64,000 bases of DNA from Odontocerum albicorne (GCA_949825065.1 OX463859.1:17813220-17877219); one strand, 5' to 3'; positions 22,071-33,990 are shown, counted from the stretch's first letter. A program made the numbers and translations. The notes: generated by a model not told the origin, from the sequence alone.

Positions 22071-22591
22071 AGAAAATTGAAACTCTTGTTACATGATTTT
22101 TTTTAAATTATTGTTTAAATTTTGAACGTATATACATATACTGGTATTTATATATCCATTTTATGTTAAATAAAATTAGAGCGTCGCGTAGAATGTTTGA
22201 ATAAACAATTTATGACAAAATAAAGGCATTAGGAAATAATGCGGATTGAAATAAGGTATAATACTTAAGATGAAGAAAATATCAAATAGATTGTTCAGCT
22301 ACGTAGAAAAAATGCATTCTATCAACGGAAAGATCATATAAAAATCAGCTATATGTCTCAATATTTAGAAATGTTAAATTATTTCTTCGCACGCAGTACC
22401 AGTTTATCATATCGTAATAAGAGGTTATCGGAATGTTTTCCTATAAAATCGTGATTTATTTATAGTTTCTCTATGCTTCTGGATTTTTTTTAATTATGTA
22501 AAGTAAGTTCATGTTGATCGTATCGCGATAGAAATAATAAACCGAACTAACTCGATCGGCCATCAACTCTTTATTAAGATATGAGATTAAA

Positions 22592-22937
22592 GAGGTGCAT
22601 GACCGCGCGGTTACGTACTGCACTTACGTGCGAAAGTTGGGCGGTTCGAGCCCTCGAATGACGCCAGTATTTTTTCCGCCTAGTATTCGGAGATATAAGG
22701 ATACCTATAACTTTGGTCAAATCTATTATTTCAAAAATAGAGAAACTAAAACATCCCGATCGTCTCACTTCAGTGCCATCGGATCCAGTACACCGGTATG
22801 GACGGTGAATTTGCTGATGTGAAACGACTAACTCACTTCGAGGAGGAGGAAAGACTTCACAGCATAGGTTCGCTATCGAACTGAATTGGCGTTTGAATGT
22901 TGAGGAATCCTCGACTACGAGGCCCAGCAACGACGAT
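22592..22937 (+). repeat. SINE-B, full-length copy
   Basis: The tRNA-like head 'gaggtgcatgaccgcgcggt' has a B box 'ggttcgagccc' near 22650. The middle is 'ccgcctagtattcggagata'; the body passes through 'gatcgtctcacttcag', 'tccagtacaccggtatgg' and ends 'ctacgaggcccagcaacgac'. Length is about 345 bp. It gives the reference order of parts for the family. Confidence 0.8.
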
Positions 22938-22995
22938 GTCAGAGCTATGGTACCATAATGAAACCACTCTCGTAAGTTCTTCAACCAGGAAATAC
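22930..22995 (-). repeat. RTE-like LINE fragment next to a SINE
   Basis: The minus strand reads GISWLKNLREWFHYGTIALT, the same SWLKNLR block as at 4800. It is abutted at about 22937 by SINE-B, whose tail continues the apparent ORF as LLGLVVEDSST. Confidence 0.6.
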
Positions 22996-23435
22996 CAACT
23001 TTAATGTATGGAAGTGAAACGTGAGCGTGGAAAAATACTAAAAAGAGGCGAATAAAATGCGTGCACATAGAAAAATACACGAGGTAACAATGTATGAAAG
23101 AATACGGAATGAAGTGATAAGAGATGAATGTGAACTTAAGGCTGTTGTTTTGAATAAGATGAAGAAGAATACTCTAAGACGGATTAAATGAAAGAATAAC
23201 AAAACAAATATGCAGTGCGAATATGAGTGATGGTGTGTTGGAGTTAAACCACGCAAATTGGATAAAGTGAAGGATATTTCGAAGAAGGAAAATTAAAATG
23301 TTAAAGAAATCATCACAGAATGTTTATGAATTTGGAAGAGGCGAAATACGAGTTTCAAGATTGGATAGTCTGGCGCTCAGCTATCTCAACCTACCCCAAC
23401 AGGGAAACGGCGTGATAATATGTTTATCCCTTCTT
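22985..23435 (+). repeat. RTE-like LINE 3' fragment
   Basis: The copy begins with 'tgtatggaagtgaaacgtga' (YGSET-), continues through 'gagatgaatgtgaacttaag' (RDECELK) and ends with 'aacctaccccaacaggg'. A deletion removed part of the 'LRW-GHV-RM' block. It directly follows a fragment of another LINE and a SINE. Confidence 0.75.
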
Positions 23436-23439
23436 TATA

Positions 23440-24000
23440 AATAAATATAATAAATAAATAATAGGTTTATTGATAGCAACATATTATAGTATGTACAGAT
23501 TATATTTAAATAACACTTCTAAAACACATAAATTGCAGATAATACATTAAATACAGAAGATCTCAAAAGGTCTGGGTTCATCTAATAGCATCCCATCGGC
23601 CAAGATACACCCCACCAATATAGGGCGAACCCAGCCACGGGGACACCATATGTTTTTCAGCCCACACCCTTGAACACGTAGAACAAGAATATATAAAAAA
23701 ATAAACACAGAAAATACTCGTAAATAGATGACAAAAAAAATACATTCAAGAGAGAAAACACTAAAAGGTCCGGGCTCATCCCACAAACATTCCCCCGGCC
23801 GAGATACACCCCACCAATGTAGGGCGAGCCCGACCGCAAGGGCATCAGGGGGCTTCCATCCCACACCCCCGCATATCTAGATTAAAGAATAAATAGAAAA
23901 AAAAAGAAAAAAAACAAAAACGTATGGCAGAAAACAAAATAAAAAGTAAACCCACATATACCACCTCAGGTTAACTGTCAGCAAGAACGAGAAAAAAAAA
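23440..24000 (-). repeat. AATAAACC-tailed LINE-like element with internal duplication
   Basis: The reversed tail 'aataataggtttattgatag' is near 23460. A block of about 200 bp then occurs twice in tandem: near 23565-23760 ('aaaggtctgggttcatctaa', 'gggcgaacccagccacgg') and near 23763-23960 ('aaaggtccgggctcatccca', 'gggcgagcccgaccgcaag'). Related single copies are at 47640 and 53377. No protein is recognisable. Confidence 0.65.
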
Positions 24001-24041
24001 GAAAAGAAAAGAGTATTGCTCTACTAAAAACAAAGCGTACT

Positions 24042-24191
24042 AAAAATAAGTATCGTTGTGTATCCAACTTGGTTGTGTGCATTGTTGTATCAAAAATAAG
24101 TATCGTGGTGTATCCAACTTGGTTGTGTGTATTGTTGTATTAAAAATAAGTATCGTGGTGTATCCAACTTGGTTGTGTGTATTGTTGTATG
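24042..24191. repeat. 50-bp tandem repeat, three units
   Basis: Units start at 24042, 24092 and 24142 with 'aaaaataagtatcgtggtgt', then 'atccaacttggttgtgtgta'. Differences are only a few bases. Confidence 0.9.
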
Positions 24192-24509
24192 AATTGAATA
24201 AGACTTCAGCAAGCGTGTTGCATCGTTTGGCATGCATAGCTGATCTAAATACTCGGCTGAGAGATTTAACGATCGATTCTAACGTGTATGGGATACTTCT
24301 GAATGGATCTGAGTCGAGAGTTGCTTTACAATTCATGGGTTTAACTAGCACATTAAATTAAATTGATCTACCGGTCGTAAACACATCTCTGATAGTTTAG
24401 TATGTACTTGTATTTATTATTTTAGAACTATTGATTGGATTGTTTATATTTGTTAATATCTTCAAAATAAACCTTTTTCTATAGTAAAATTAATTTTGGA
24501 GACATTTTT

Positions 24510-24673
24510 TTTAAATAATAGATATGTCCGAAGTCATAGGTGCCCTTATTATACCCTCAAACACTAGGCGGAAAAAGTGCCTGTGTCGTTCGAGGGGAGT
24601 AGCACAGCGCGGGGTTCAAACCGACGACCTTCCGCACGGAAGTCCAGTGCGTTACCGCGCAACCATGCACCTC
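24510..24673 (-). repeat. SINE-B head and middle
   Basis: Reversed: 'gtccgaagtcataggtgccc', 'actaggcggaaaaagtgcct', B-box region 'gcggggttcaaaccgacgac', and head 'taccgcgcaaccatgcacct'. The body is absent. Confidence 0.75.
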
Positions 24674-25029
24674 TCATTGAAAGTAGGGTAGCGACATGGA
24701 ACATAGTAAATGGATTACTTGCTTATAGATTACAATTAATGTAATATACAACAACCGCGCTTTATAAAAATAACTTTAACACCTTCACCGCGTCGAACAC
24801 GGCTCCCGTGTCCATACAAAATAGTATTGAATGTTGAGTGCACTCATAAACGTCTCCCGATAAGGATTCGTCGCCGGTTTCGTGTGTTTTGAAGACACGA
24901 AGGAATACACTTGTATATGATGTTTCAATGGAAAGTAGAATTTGATTTTTAACAAAGTTATGTGTTTCAGCATCTCTGTATGACATTTTATACGCAGTGA
25001 ACGTGTTAATAACAATAAATAATAGTGTG

Positions 25030-25445
25030 TTAATGTCCGCCTTGACGTATGGAAGTAAAGCTTGGACTTGGCAAAGGAAGGATGAAACTAAGATTAATAC
25101 CGTAAAGATGCATGCGCTAAGAAAAAAATGTACGTTCAATGGACGAAAGAAGGTGGAAGGAAGACATTAGAAATGATTGTATACATAAAATAGAAATTTG
25201 CAAGATGAAGAAAGTAGTTTTAACATGTGTCGAGAATGAATGACGAAAGAACGGCAAAGTGAGTATAGAAGTAAGACGTTCAAAAAAGGTATACCGAGAA
25301 AAACGTGGCTGGATCAAGTGAATCACATTTAAAAAAAATTAAGTGAGACGTATTGATACTCGTATAAGAAGATTATGTACGACGAGATCTATGAACGTGG
25401 ATGAGATGAAATTTGTATTATTGTATTGTATAACACTTTTGTTGT
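25030..25445 (+). repeat. RTE-like LINE 3' fragment
   Basis: 'tgacgtatggaagtaaagct' (YGSKAW) opens the match, followed by 'acattagaaatgattgtata' and 'tggctggatcaagtgaatca' (W-DQVN). The 3' tail is lost, and a SINE-A tail on the opposite strand begins near 25425. Confidence 0.7.
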
Positions 25446-25545
25446 ATGCAGTACAATCTAGCGGGCTAATTGCAATGTGACAAACTCTTCCAATCAACCA
25501 GAAATATAAATGCGCCTTGTTCCCGCACATCTCTAAATTTTAATA
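25425..25545 (-). repeat. SINE-A tail fragment
   Basis: 'tgttgtatgcagtacaatct' and 'actcttccaatcaaccagaa' are the reversed SINE-A tail. The head is absent. Confidence 0.6.
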
Positions 25546-25639
25546 AGTGTTTGAATTTTTATATTTTTAACTTTAACTCAATGATAAAATAAGTGAAGAG
25601 TATGTGAAGGTATAGTGATGTAAAATGAAAATCAGCTTA

Positions 25640-25800
25640 ATATATGGGAAACCAGATACTAAGAATGTAAGTACCTGAAAATAGAAAAACATGTCACCGA
25701 AAAGAGCGATTGAAGGATAACATCAAACAAGACATGAGTGGTCTAAACCTGACCCTACAAATGGCTCTGGACAGAGCACGATGGAGAAAGGTGACACGTC
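25640..25800 (+). repeat. RTE-like LINE Pol C-terminal fragment
   Basis: The + strand reads RKERLKDNIKQDMSGLNLTL and QMALDRARWRKVTRHHQHQ. This is the familiar 'GRP-KRW-D-IK-DM---N---A-DRA-WR' end of RTE-like LINE proteins. It is about 50 codons with no internal stop in this stretch. Confidence 0.75.
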
Positions 25801-25966
25801 ATCACCAACACCAAATATAAATGGGAAAATGCTAACTAATGTTGGATAAATTAAAAGGCTTTACTAAATCTTCAACCAACTTGAATGCACTTGAACTTGG
25901 ACAGAAATCAATCAACTCTCTTGACTACAGATATTATAATGAATATTTATTACCCACTTTTTCTAG

Positions 25967-26043
25967 AACAAGAAGCCAACAAGTTCATAGCACAGAATGA
26001 AGCAGACAATGCTCAGACACGAGACGGTCGCGCGCGGGTCTGA
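25967..26043 (+). CDS. Candidate alternative terminal exon of the same gene
   Basis: The acceptor 'cccactttttctag' is followed by AA, which completes a GAA codon with the G left by the exon at 4390-4500. The frame continues for 24 codons, beginning QEANKFIAQNEADNAQT, and ends at TGA 26041-26043. The segment is GC-rich and polar (Q, E, N, A, then R-rich) against an AT-rich intron background. The joined product would read ...YLGAVA-EQEANKF... and end in ...GRARV. An AATAAA lies about 300 bp downstream, in 'tcgaataaattg' near 26350, and could serve for polyadenylation. The protein is not recognised. Phase agreement alone would occur by chance about one time in three; composition and the polypyrimidine tract make it more persuasive. 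Confidence 0.45.
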
Positions 26044-28200
26044 CTTCGGGTTCACACCCTCTAATTGCCCCTGATTACTGTAATCACTGACAGCAAACTA
26101 TCCATCTTGTCATTACAGCAATCTGAACTATCTAATTAAGACTTAACGTGACATGTTATTATATATTAAACTGCAAAACGCCATCCATGTTGATATAGCG
26201 GATAAGATTATATAGATTTGTTTCGCTGGTAACATATCGTCTTACAAATTTTAAATTGAATCTTCTTTCTCTTCAGTCAATACCATGCCTGATTGCTATT
26301 AATAGGGGTGTTCGTCATGGAGACGCAATATTTTTCGATTTCGACTATCGAATAAATTGTCCCAAATAGATTCAATAGGGCTGAGCATTATGACAGGGCT
26401 TTTGCAGTCACTGGTCCTTGTGTCCAAGTGTTAGACATATGGATGGCGTGTGCAGCTTTAGGAAGCACTTGAAGACAATCTTTTTTGGGAGGTCTCATAA
26501 AAATTTATGATTATATATGAATACTACACCCATGCACTACACTAAACCTAAAACTGAATGTGTTAGTATCACATACCGGAAAACCTAAGTAATTTTTTTG
26601 CGGTTTTCTTACCAAATATGTTTTTCTGAAGACATGCAGATGCGAGAATGTACCTAATCTAATTGCCACAGCCACTACCTTCCTATCCTTACACTCAACT
26701 TATGTATTTATATAATATTGTAAGAGCGCCCTTGAGGAGAGTCTCGAAACAGCGGTATACCATATAAATAGTCCATTTATTATTATATGACGCCATGTAA
26801 TATGTTTGATTAATATTTTTCCACCTCCTTCTTCAGTATTATTTCTCTTGAGATGTTGACTACTTCAAGCTAGCCTTTAATTTTTAGAGGTCTTCCTGAA
26901 GGACGACTACCAGCGGGTAAAGCATGCAATGCCACATATGTTAGAGAACTCTCGTGATATCCACTATTTCTACATGCCCTCGGCAGTGTCTTCTTGCGGT
27001 TCTACCCCATCTCACAATATTTTCTATTTCATATATTTCTCAGATACGGGAAATGCTAATTTAATCTCTAATCATTTTACCTGTAATCGCTCTGAGAGTT
27101 TTCATTTTATTAGCTCTGAGTAAATATTTTGTTAGACGAATTTTGGTTCTTCTGAGAATAAATACAAAAGTAAAATCTTTCAAAATCACGTATTTTAATT
27201 AACTCACCTGATCCACTTACCAGTGATAGGTGAGAAACGCCACTGGATCGATCTAATTAGTTTTCGATTAATTCAATATTCTCCAACGTTTTTACCCGAC
27301 TCGTATTCCGACAGTAAGACGCTAGTTGGATAAGAAGAATTGCTTAAGATTTTTTTATGCCGATTTATGTTATATGGCAAACAATTTAATGTTTATTTAT
27401 GATCTAGCTGGAAAACTCGTCCAAGGACTTGAGGAAATAATAACTAAATACTGAATTATTATACTTACGTAGCTAATAATCTGCAATAAAAATGTAGAAT
27501 AGTTCTTCCAGTAATTTTCCACGGTTGTGACTAGAATTTATTTAAATTTTTATATCGAACTCTTAAATAACTGGCTGAACACTTGAACAATAAATGAATG
27601 TTTGTATAGCTAATTTTTCAGTCTGTGTGTGTACTCTGAATGCGACTGACGACAAATTTATTTTCATTTGTTTTTGAAAAATTTATTATTTAAATAATAC
27701 AATTTTCTGCCTAATAAACGCCTACCCTACCTAGCTTCCGGCTAATATTTTACTTTTAAATAAAGCATAATATATTTCAAAATTAGAACACCTGCGCAGT
27801 AGATCTACTCGTACTTATTCTTACTTCTCGAATAATGACCGTGAACACCCATTTTTCCTTCATTTAATTATTACCAAATATTGTAGTATTATATATTGTA
27901 TAGATGATCACTTCGATTGTTCTTTTTTCATAACACAGATTTCAAACCATCCTCTATGATCTTAAGGTTTATTATAAAAAAGATTGAAGTTTAAGTTTGC
28001 TTTATTTGAACAACAACTATCGCCCTGAAACAGAGATAACGGCTATTCAAAATAATTATGAATTGTACGTACGTATGTACATCGCATGTTACATATCTCT
28101 CATATGAGTATATTATTCTTGTCTCATTTCTGGTCTAAGTGATCTTTAACTATATCTGATCGGAAAAAAAAATACAGCATCACTAGCTCCAATAGCGGAT
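26044..28200. other. Sequence downstream of the possible terminal exon
   Basis: Would contain the 3' UTR if the 25967 exon is real. Otherwise AT-rich, with one Jockey-like tail fragment at 26725. No open frame of interest. Confidence 0.4.
26725..26795 (+). repeat. Jockey-like LINE 3' tail fragment
   Basis: 'gcccttgaggagagtctcga' and 'tataaatagtccatttatta' match the 3' tail of the 21560-22070 LINE in sense orientation. Confidence 0.6.
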
Positions 28201-28244
28201 AGTAGCCCCCATTATTGACGCTCACTATAAATCCCACTCTCACT

Positions 28245-28332
28245 TGTGAACGGTCGTCGTCCGTGGTTAGCATTCACACTAAGCAAGCTGGCGTCTCAGG
28301 TTCAATTCCTGGTGGATTCACTTCCGGACTGA
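28245..28332 (+). repeat. tRNA-like SINE head
   Basis: 'cgtccgtggttagcattcac' covers the A-box region, with a B box 'ggttcaattcc' at 28299-28309 and 'tggtggattcactt' after it. No matching tail was found. Confidence 0.5.
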
Positions 28333-28524
28333 TTTTACTATTGGACAGTTTTACATCTGAATTTGTGTTTTTCTGTAATTTATATGCTGCTTGTCATAAA
28401 TTGTTAAAGTAATACACAAAAAGTGTCGTATAAAACTCTGCCGAACGAACGGCTGCAGCAGATTAGAATCTGCTGATCGTCTTGGAAGTTTGATATCTGT
28501 CAAGGCTACGTGCTTGCTGAAATG

Positions 28525-28735
28525 CAATGTCGTCGTTGCTGGGCCTCGTAGTCGAGGATCACCTCGCCATTTCAACGTCAATTTAGTTGAATAGCAAAAC
28601 TGTACCGTGGAGTTAGTTTTTTAAGTAAGTGAGCCATTGCACACCAGCAAACTCACCGGCCACACCGCTGTAATGAATTCGATGGCACACCTGAAATGAG
28701 ACGATCGGAGCACATCAGCATGTTATGCAACAGCT
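28525..28735 (-). repeat. SINE-B body
   Basis: Reversed body 'tcgttgctgggcctcgtagt', 'accagcaaactcaccggcca' and 'gatcggagcacatcagcatg'. The head is absent, as at 20445. Confidence 0.7.
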
Positions 28736-28739
28736 TGCA

Positions 28740-29800
28740 TACAATAAACCAATACAAATAACATATAGATGTCTTCCATCCACAGGATGGCTGACAAGGA
28801 TACTCGATCACGAGGGATTGCCTATCGTATCGTATAGAATATTCTAGTGTATCATTTCGAATATGTATACCACTCGAATCTTCAAACTTAGCATTTGCTA
28901 TGAATATTCAATATCCGTTCCACGTAGTTCATAACTATCTGACTAGATTATAAATACCAACCTCAAAAGTTGAAATTCCTCAAGAATGTCCTACTATGAA
29001 AGGATACATACTGTCTTGTATGAATTATTCTTCAACCATCACGCATGATACGTCTTCCTTAAAAAGGAAGTTCAATTACGCTCTCTGCATAACATACTTC
29101 ACTCGGTGGACAGCCACGCAGTCCATATTATTTATGATTGAGCTGACGAACCCGCATACAAATTAATGACCTGATCTTTGCTCTGAACTACATACATTTC
29201 AGAGAGGGTTATGTTACAATCTAGCATTAAAATTTTTAATATATTTGTTTTGACAAATTTGTCAAACGATTTGTCGTTTGTACAACTATTAAGACATCAT
29301 TAGACTTTAAGTAGATATTTTTACAAAGTCCCTGTTGTCATAGACATGAAATATCTTAGAAGTGATGATGATGACATCGTTCCGCGTACAAGAGACGATA
29401 GACAGGCGCAGTAATTTTAACACATGTCTAACTAGGCCGTGGAGTCTAGTCAAATACCTGTATCTCCTTCCACATCAATAACTAATATAGAAAAAATCCT
29501 ATACATCATAGACCGAATTTCGTATAAGTTACTTTCAAAGCTAGCTAAGCCTGATCAACAATATTTCTCTATAGGTTCCGGTTGTTGGCCTGCTTCTACC
29601 AATAGAGGTTATCCAGGCCTTTATTATGAGAAGCAAGTCAAAACCCTAAATTGAGTAGTTTAAATATTTGGATTAACAGTTACTGTTTTTTTGTTAATTA
29701 TCAGTTTGCTAAGCTCTAGCATTGAATAGTCATGGTTATCATTAGCTTTTAAAAAATAACTGATTTAAACGCATTTTTCCATAAAGCATTCAATTCAAAT
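28740..29800. other. Unassigned sequence
   Basis: No recognised repeat. The short frame at 29439-29654 lacks splice context and is not called. Confidence 0.35.
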
Positions 29801-29802
29801 CA

Positions 29803-30085
29803 CAATTTTATATAGCGTCGTTTAGAAAGCAAACTCTCCTCAAAGGCATTCTCGGACCCATAATTACTTAAAAAATTACGTCTTGCAGCTATGACAGCGC
29901 CCAAGCGAATCGTGTACAACACTTTCTTTGTATACAGTACTACCTTGTGGGATTATTGCCGTGTGGTAATTTCTTCCAATCAACCGTAATTATGTTTATG
30001 AGGCCTTAAGTGAAGCCAGACTAAACGAACCCGCAACCTCCGGGTCAGAAGACAAACGTCTTGACACCTACGTCACGGAACGGAA
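29803..30085 (-). repeat. Composite repeat: Jockey-like tail plus SINE-A
   Basis: The reversed LINE tail ('tatagcgtcgtttagaaagc', 'aactctcctcaaagg') is followed by reversed SINE-A. SINE-A tail 'ttctttgtatacagtactac' starts near 29922 and the tRNA-like head with B-box region 'aacccgcaacctccgggtc' is near 30030. Confidence 0.6.
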
Positions 30086-30819
30086 GTCGTCGAAATTCGT
30101 AATTTATCTAAATCGTTCTTGTACATATTTTTACAACCTATTTGGCGTCCCTAGGTAAATTCATTGGTTTGCCTATTAGTAAACGCGGATCTGATCATAA
30201 CAAGTAATATGTTATTCAGTTTAAATATCTTACCTGAGAAGGATACAGTGTCTGTCTGTTGAAATTTCACATATTTATAGTGATATACTAAAAAAATAGT
30301 TATACACAAAGTCAAGTGTTTTATTTTTTTCCAGTTATTACGGATTTGTGTAAATAGTTCAGGCCACAAAGTGACGCATCAAATATTTAAACAACAAATA
30401 ATTGAGCATTATCTTTTGAAAAAAACTGACAACACAACATAAATTTCACAATATAATTGCTTACGAAATGTATACATTTTTCAATTAAAAACAAATATTT
30501 TGTTTTGACCTCGAACTAGATTTCCAATTATTTAACCGGATTTACGAAATACAGTAATGAAGGAAATATTATTGAAGACGGAAATTATTGTAATTTTTAA
30601 CATAATTGTTCATTACGCAACGTTGATATTTCGTTATATTTTTAGGACATTTTTTCATATTATAATTATTAATTACATAATTGAAATTGATCAACATTTT
30701 GTGTAACACCATTTCAACCTAAAAAATATGTTTAATTTTAACTTGAAAAAAATACAACCATATTTATATATATACCGCGCTTAAAACTGTTTCTTATTTA
30801 CTTAAATAAAAAAAATATT

Positions 30820-30890
30820 AATATGACAACTTTTATATCGCCATTTAGACAGCAAACTCTCCTCAAGGGCACTATAGTTAGGAACTCAAT
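30820..30890 (-). repeat. Jockey-like LINE 3' tail fragment
   Basis: 'tttatatcgccatttagaca' and 'gcaaactctcctcaaggg' are the reversed tail of the 21560-22070 LINE. Only about 60 bp remain, next to the RTE-like LINE at 30945. Confidence 0.6.
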
Positions 30891-30944
30891 TACTGACAGA
30901 TATACAAACATATTGTACATACATATAAGCATACCATTAAGCCA

Positions 30945-31700
30945 TTTCCTTGATAGGGTAAACGGAGAGGACAGAGCGCCATACTTTCCTAACTCAAAAT
31001 ACTTTTTTATTTTTTACCATACATTTTTCATACGATTATGCTAAGAAAAAAATCGGATGCACACTTCGTCTCCCTCTCAAAACGGCGCCCTGAGCATCCC
31101 AGACTTTCTTCTCACTCTTTTTATTAGAATTTTTCCGTACAGTTTACTTACTACACTCAGCAAACAAATTGCTCTGTAATTTCCACACTCCATTCTTGCG
31201 CCTTTCTTTACCTTTAAATAACGGAACAATCAATACACTCCTCCAGTATTTCTGTGTGTAGTCAGATACCCAACATTTGTTGAAAATGTGCCTCAGCTAC
31301 TCGATCATTATTGGTTCACCCCCATATACTATTATTTCTGAGCTCACTTCACCGTGGCCTGACGCTTTCTTTTATAGACGTTCGTACTTCTTACAGACTG
31401 ATCTCTTTGAGATTTTCCAAACGTTAAATGTTTTTATTATACCAGACTCTTCGTTGTTTCTACTAATATCACCACTGTTGTACAGTTCTTCAAAATATTC
31501 CTTCTATCTTGAACGAACCCTTCCTTCTTCTAACAAAGCTCTTCCATTCTTATATTTGATTCGACTCATACCTCCCGTATCGTTTTTCCCTCGCCTTTTA
31601 CTTATTTCCTTCCAAAATTCATATTGACTACTACGTTCATACTCAACTTTCTGCCTTCTTCATCTTGAACTTTATTTTCCTTTTCCATATATACAAGAAC
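30945..31700 (-). repeat. RTE-like LINE copy including part of the reverse transcriptase
   Basis: The 3' end ('tttacc..gataggg', reverse strand near 30955) is followed upstream by RT-domain coding on the minus strand. This includes VLIVPLFKGKERR near 31210 and KNGRALLEEGRVRSR, EEYFEELYNSGDISR-like text near 31480-31540. These correspond to the segment before and into the palm ('S-I-PLYKGKGD'). The C-terminal YGSETW part is missing, so the copy carries an internal deletion. It is the only place in the window with recognisable RT sequence. Stops are scattered. Confidence 0.65.
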
Positions 31701-32394
31701 ATACTATACATAGAAGACAGAAATAGGAAGTTGTCATGTTATTTCGAGGACTAATAAATCAAATCTTCTGTTTATTCAAATCAATTACTGTATGATTCCG
31801 TATTCCCAATATATTAATGATCTGTGAATCTTTGTCGGGGAGATTTTATTTGATGCAAATCACATCTCTTCCGAGTTAAGCCGAGTTAGGTCTTCGCAAA
31901 TCTCCATTATCTCGATAGATTGCGTATTTTCCTCCCCATCCAAAGCAGCGCCTTGTTTGCAGTCTTATTTTGCCCTTAATTGACTATGGGATGTTTGTTA
32001 TCTCAATCTTAGTGAGAAATTGTTGGATAGACTGAAGAGGCTCCTATAAGTTTGTGTGTTTGGTTTATTTTCACAACTAATACCTGTCATATTTAGAGAG
32101 GCTATTTTAATTTTTCAAAATTGCTCTTTTTTTATATTTTGAATCTTGAGTCCGGTTCCGAACTCACTAGAGGTGAGTTGACTCACTATTTGGCATTATA
32201 TTTTTTATATACTCTTTTATTATTTATCGGAGTTCTAATTTTTCGACAATGCTTTGAAAATTTTAACCTATATAGAAAGTAAGGTTGAAACCTATGAATG
32301 ATATTTTGATCGAAATAAATGTACAAGGTGTATGAATATAGAAGAGCCGAATGATGTATATCGCGGTAGAAAAATCGAACGCTTCAGCCTTTGT

Positions 32395-32612
32395 ATTTTA
32401 TTACACTTTGTACGAGTATGTATTACACTTTCTTTGCATACAGTAAAAGCTGGCGGGCTTATAGCCGAGTGGCAATATCTTTCAACCAACCAGAAATATG
32501 TTAAAGATGCCTTAAGTGAAAACCAGACTAGAATCCTTTTTAAAAAATCGGGTTTCAACGGGAATCGAACCCGCAAACTCCGGATTGGGAGACAAATTTC
32601 TTACAATACAAT
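32395..32612 (-). repeat. SINE-A copy
   Basis: Reversed tail 'ctttgcatacagtaaaagct', 'atctttcaaccaaccagaaa' and body 'gccttaagtgaaaaccagac' lead to the reversed B box 'gggaatcgaacccgc' near 32560. The head is partly decayed. A second, shorter body/tail piece follows at 32620-32700. Confidence 0.75.
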
Positions 32613-32619
32613 ATTAGAA

Positions 32620-32700
32620 CACATTACATGTGGCAATTTCTTCAGACTAACCAGAAAGATTTTTAATCAAGTCTTAAGTAACATAAAAACTAGACATGAA
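32620..32700 (-). repeat. SINE-A body fragment
   Basis: 'atgtggcaatttcttcagac' and 'gtcttaagtaacataaaaac' match the SINE-A tail and body. It lies directly between another SINE-A copy and a SINE-B copy. Confidence 0.55.
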
Positions 32701-32717
32701 TCCTTTAAAATAACATT

Positions 32718-32884
32718 GAGGTGCATGGCCGCGCGGTAACGCTTTAGACTTCTGTGCGGAAGGTCGTCGGTTCAAACCCCCCACTGTGCTACTCCTCTCG
32801 AACGACACAGGCACTTTGTCCGCCTAATATTCGAGGGTATAAGGATACCTATGACTTCGGTCATATCTATTCTTTTAAAAAACC
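32718..32884 (+). repeat. SINE-B head and middle
   Basis: 'gaggtgcatggccgcgcggt', B box 'ggttcaaaccc', then 'gtccgcctaatattcgaggg' and 'cctatgacttcggtcatatc', ending in T's and A's. The body is absent, as in the 24510 copy. A short SINE-B form therefore seems to exist, unless both copies are truncated. Confidence 0.75.
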
Positions 32885-33514
32885 TGAATAATAACAGAAA
32901 TCAAACCCACAACCTTTGTTTTGCCAACTAGGTCGTCCTTTCTGTGTACCGCGACAAGGAAAAGGCATGATGGTCTGTCTACTTAGCATAGTCACAATTT
33001 TCCCTAATTATATATAACTATATATTTAAGCTATTGAATAAGAAAGAAATCTCTAATAAATGGTTTCTTGGAAGTTTTAAGTGCACGCCGTTGTTGTTTA
33101 CCCTGATGTTGACTGCAATAGTCGGGTCAACTAAAGTGGCAATGAACTGCATCCAGTATGCATGCGCACTGCCGATAATCGAACTTACAAAAGGCTTCCA
33201 TGCATGTTTCAATTATTTAACGATTCCTTACTTCTTTAACCTCTTAATAACACTGACGGGTAGAAATACTAGGAAGGCTGCACCTTTTTTTTTTAATTTA
33301 TATTTTTCTTGGGTTGTGCTAAAGTCAGTGTCATGTAATTAATTACATAACTGACATGTTTGATAATGGTGTAGTATTAATATTTACCGATGACATCAAA
33401 ATCTATAAACGTATATCAGATTCTTCAAAGAAATATTGTCAGATTCTTCAACGAAATCTTAATCATTTATACAAATTGTGCCAGAAAATCTGTTTTTTAA
33501 TGGTGCTGAGTGTC

Positions 33515-33990
33515 AAGTTATTTATTTATTTAACACTTTTATTGCAAATATAATCTGGCGGGCTTATTGCCAGGCGGCAATCTCTTCAACCAATCAGACA
33601 AAAATAAATGAAGCAAGTTACGTGGTCGCATAAATCATTCAAATGACTATCCATCCCCACGAAATCCATAACAGCACATGCCCACGAACCTCACAAAGAC
33701 GGCCAATCACCCGAACATTCTTTTTCATATAAAGTGAGATATCATCAATCAAAAGGAAAGGAAGGGACGGTGGAGAGGAAAGGAAAAGAAAAATCAGGAA
33801 TGAAACACGTTATTTTACTGACTAGAAATTAAGAGTTTTTTCAGTCGCTTCTTAAAGCATGCCAAGGACGGAGCGAGTCTTATATTGGTTTGTAACTGAT
33901 TCCAGAGTCTCGCTGCATGGACAGTAAAGTACGACGTAAAGAAAGAGGAGCGGTGAACTGGAAAGACCAATAAACAATCTCCGTTTGAGC
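33515..33990 (-). repeat. LINE-like 3' region, opposite-strand copy
   Basis: This is the reverse complement of 3080-3545, with the same motif order: 'gcgggcttattgccaggcgg' tail at 33560, the 'catgcccacgaacctcacaa' region at 33680, the polypurine 'aggaaaggaaaagaaaaat' at 33775, and 'tccagagtctcgctgcatgg' at 33900. Confidence 0.65.

Noticed and set aside
22574..23080. 168-codon minus-strand frame as a gene
   Set aside because: It is a patchwork: a LINE SWLKNLR fragment continued into an antisense SINE-B and its head.
24040..24361. Overlapping 100-codon frames on both strands
   Set aside because: Most of their length is the three-unit 50-bp tandem repeat.
31277..31627. 116-codon + strand frame
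   Set aside because: It is the antisense of decayed LINE reverse transcriptase on the minus strand.
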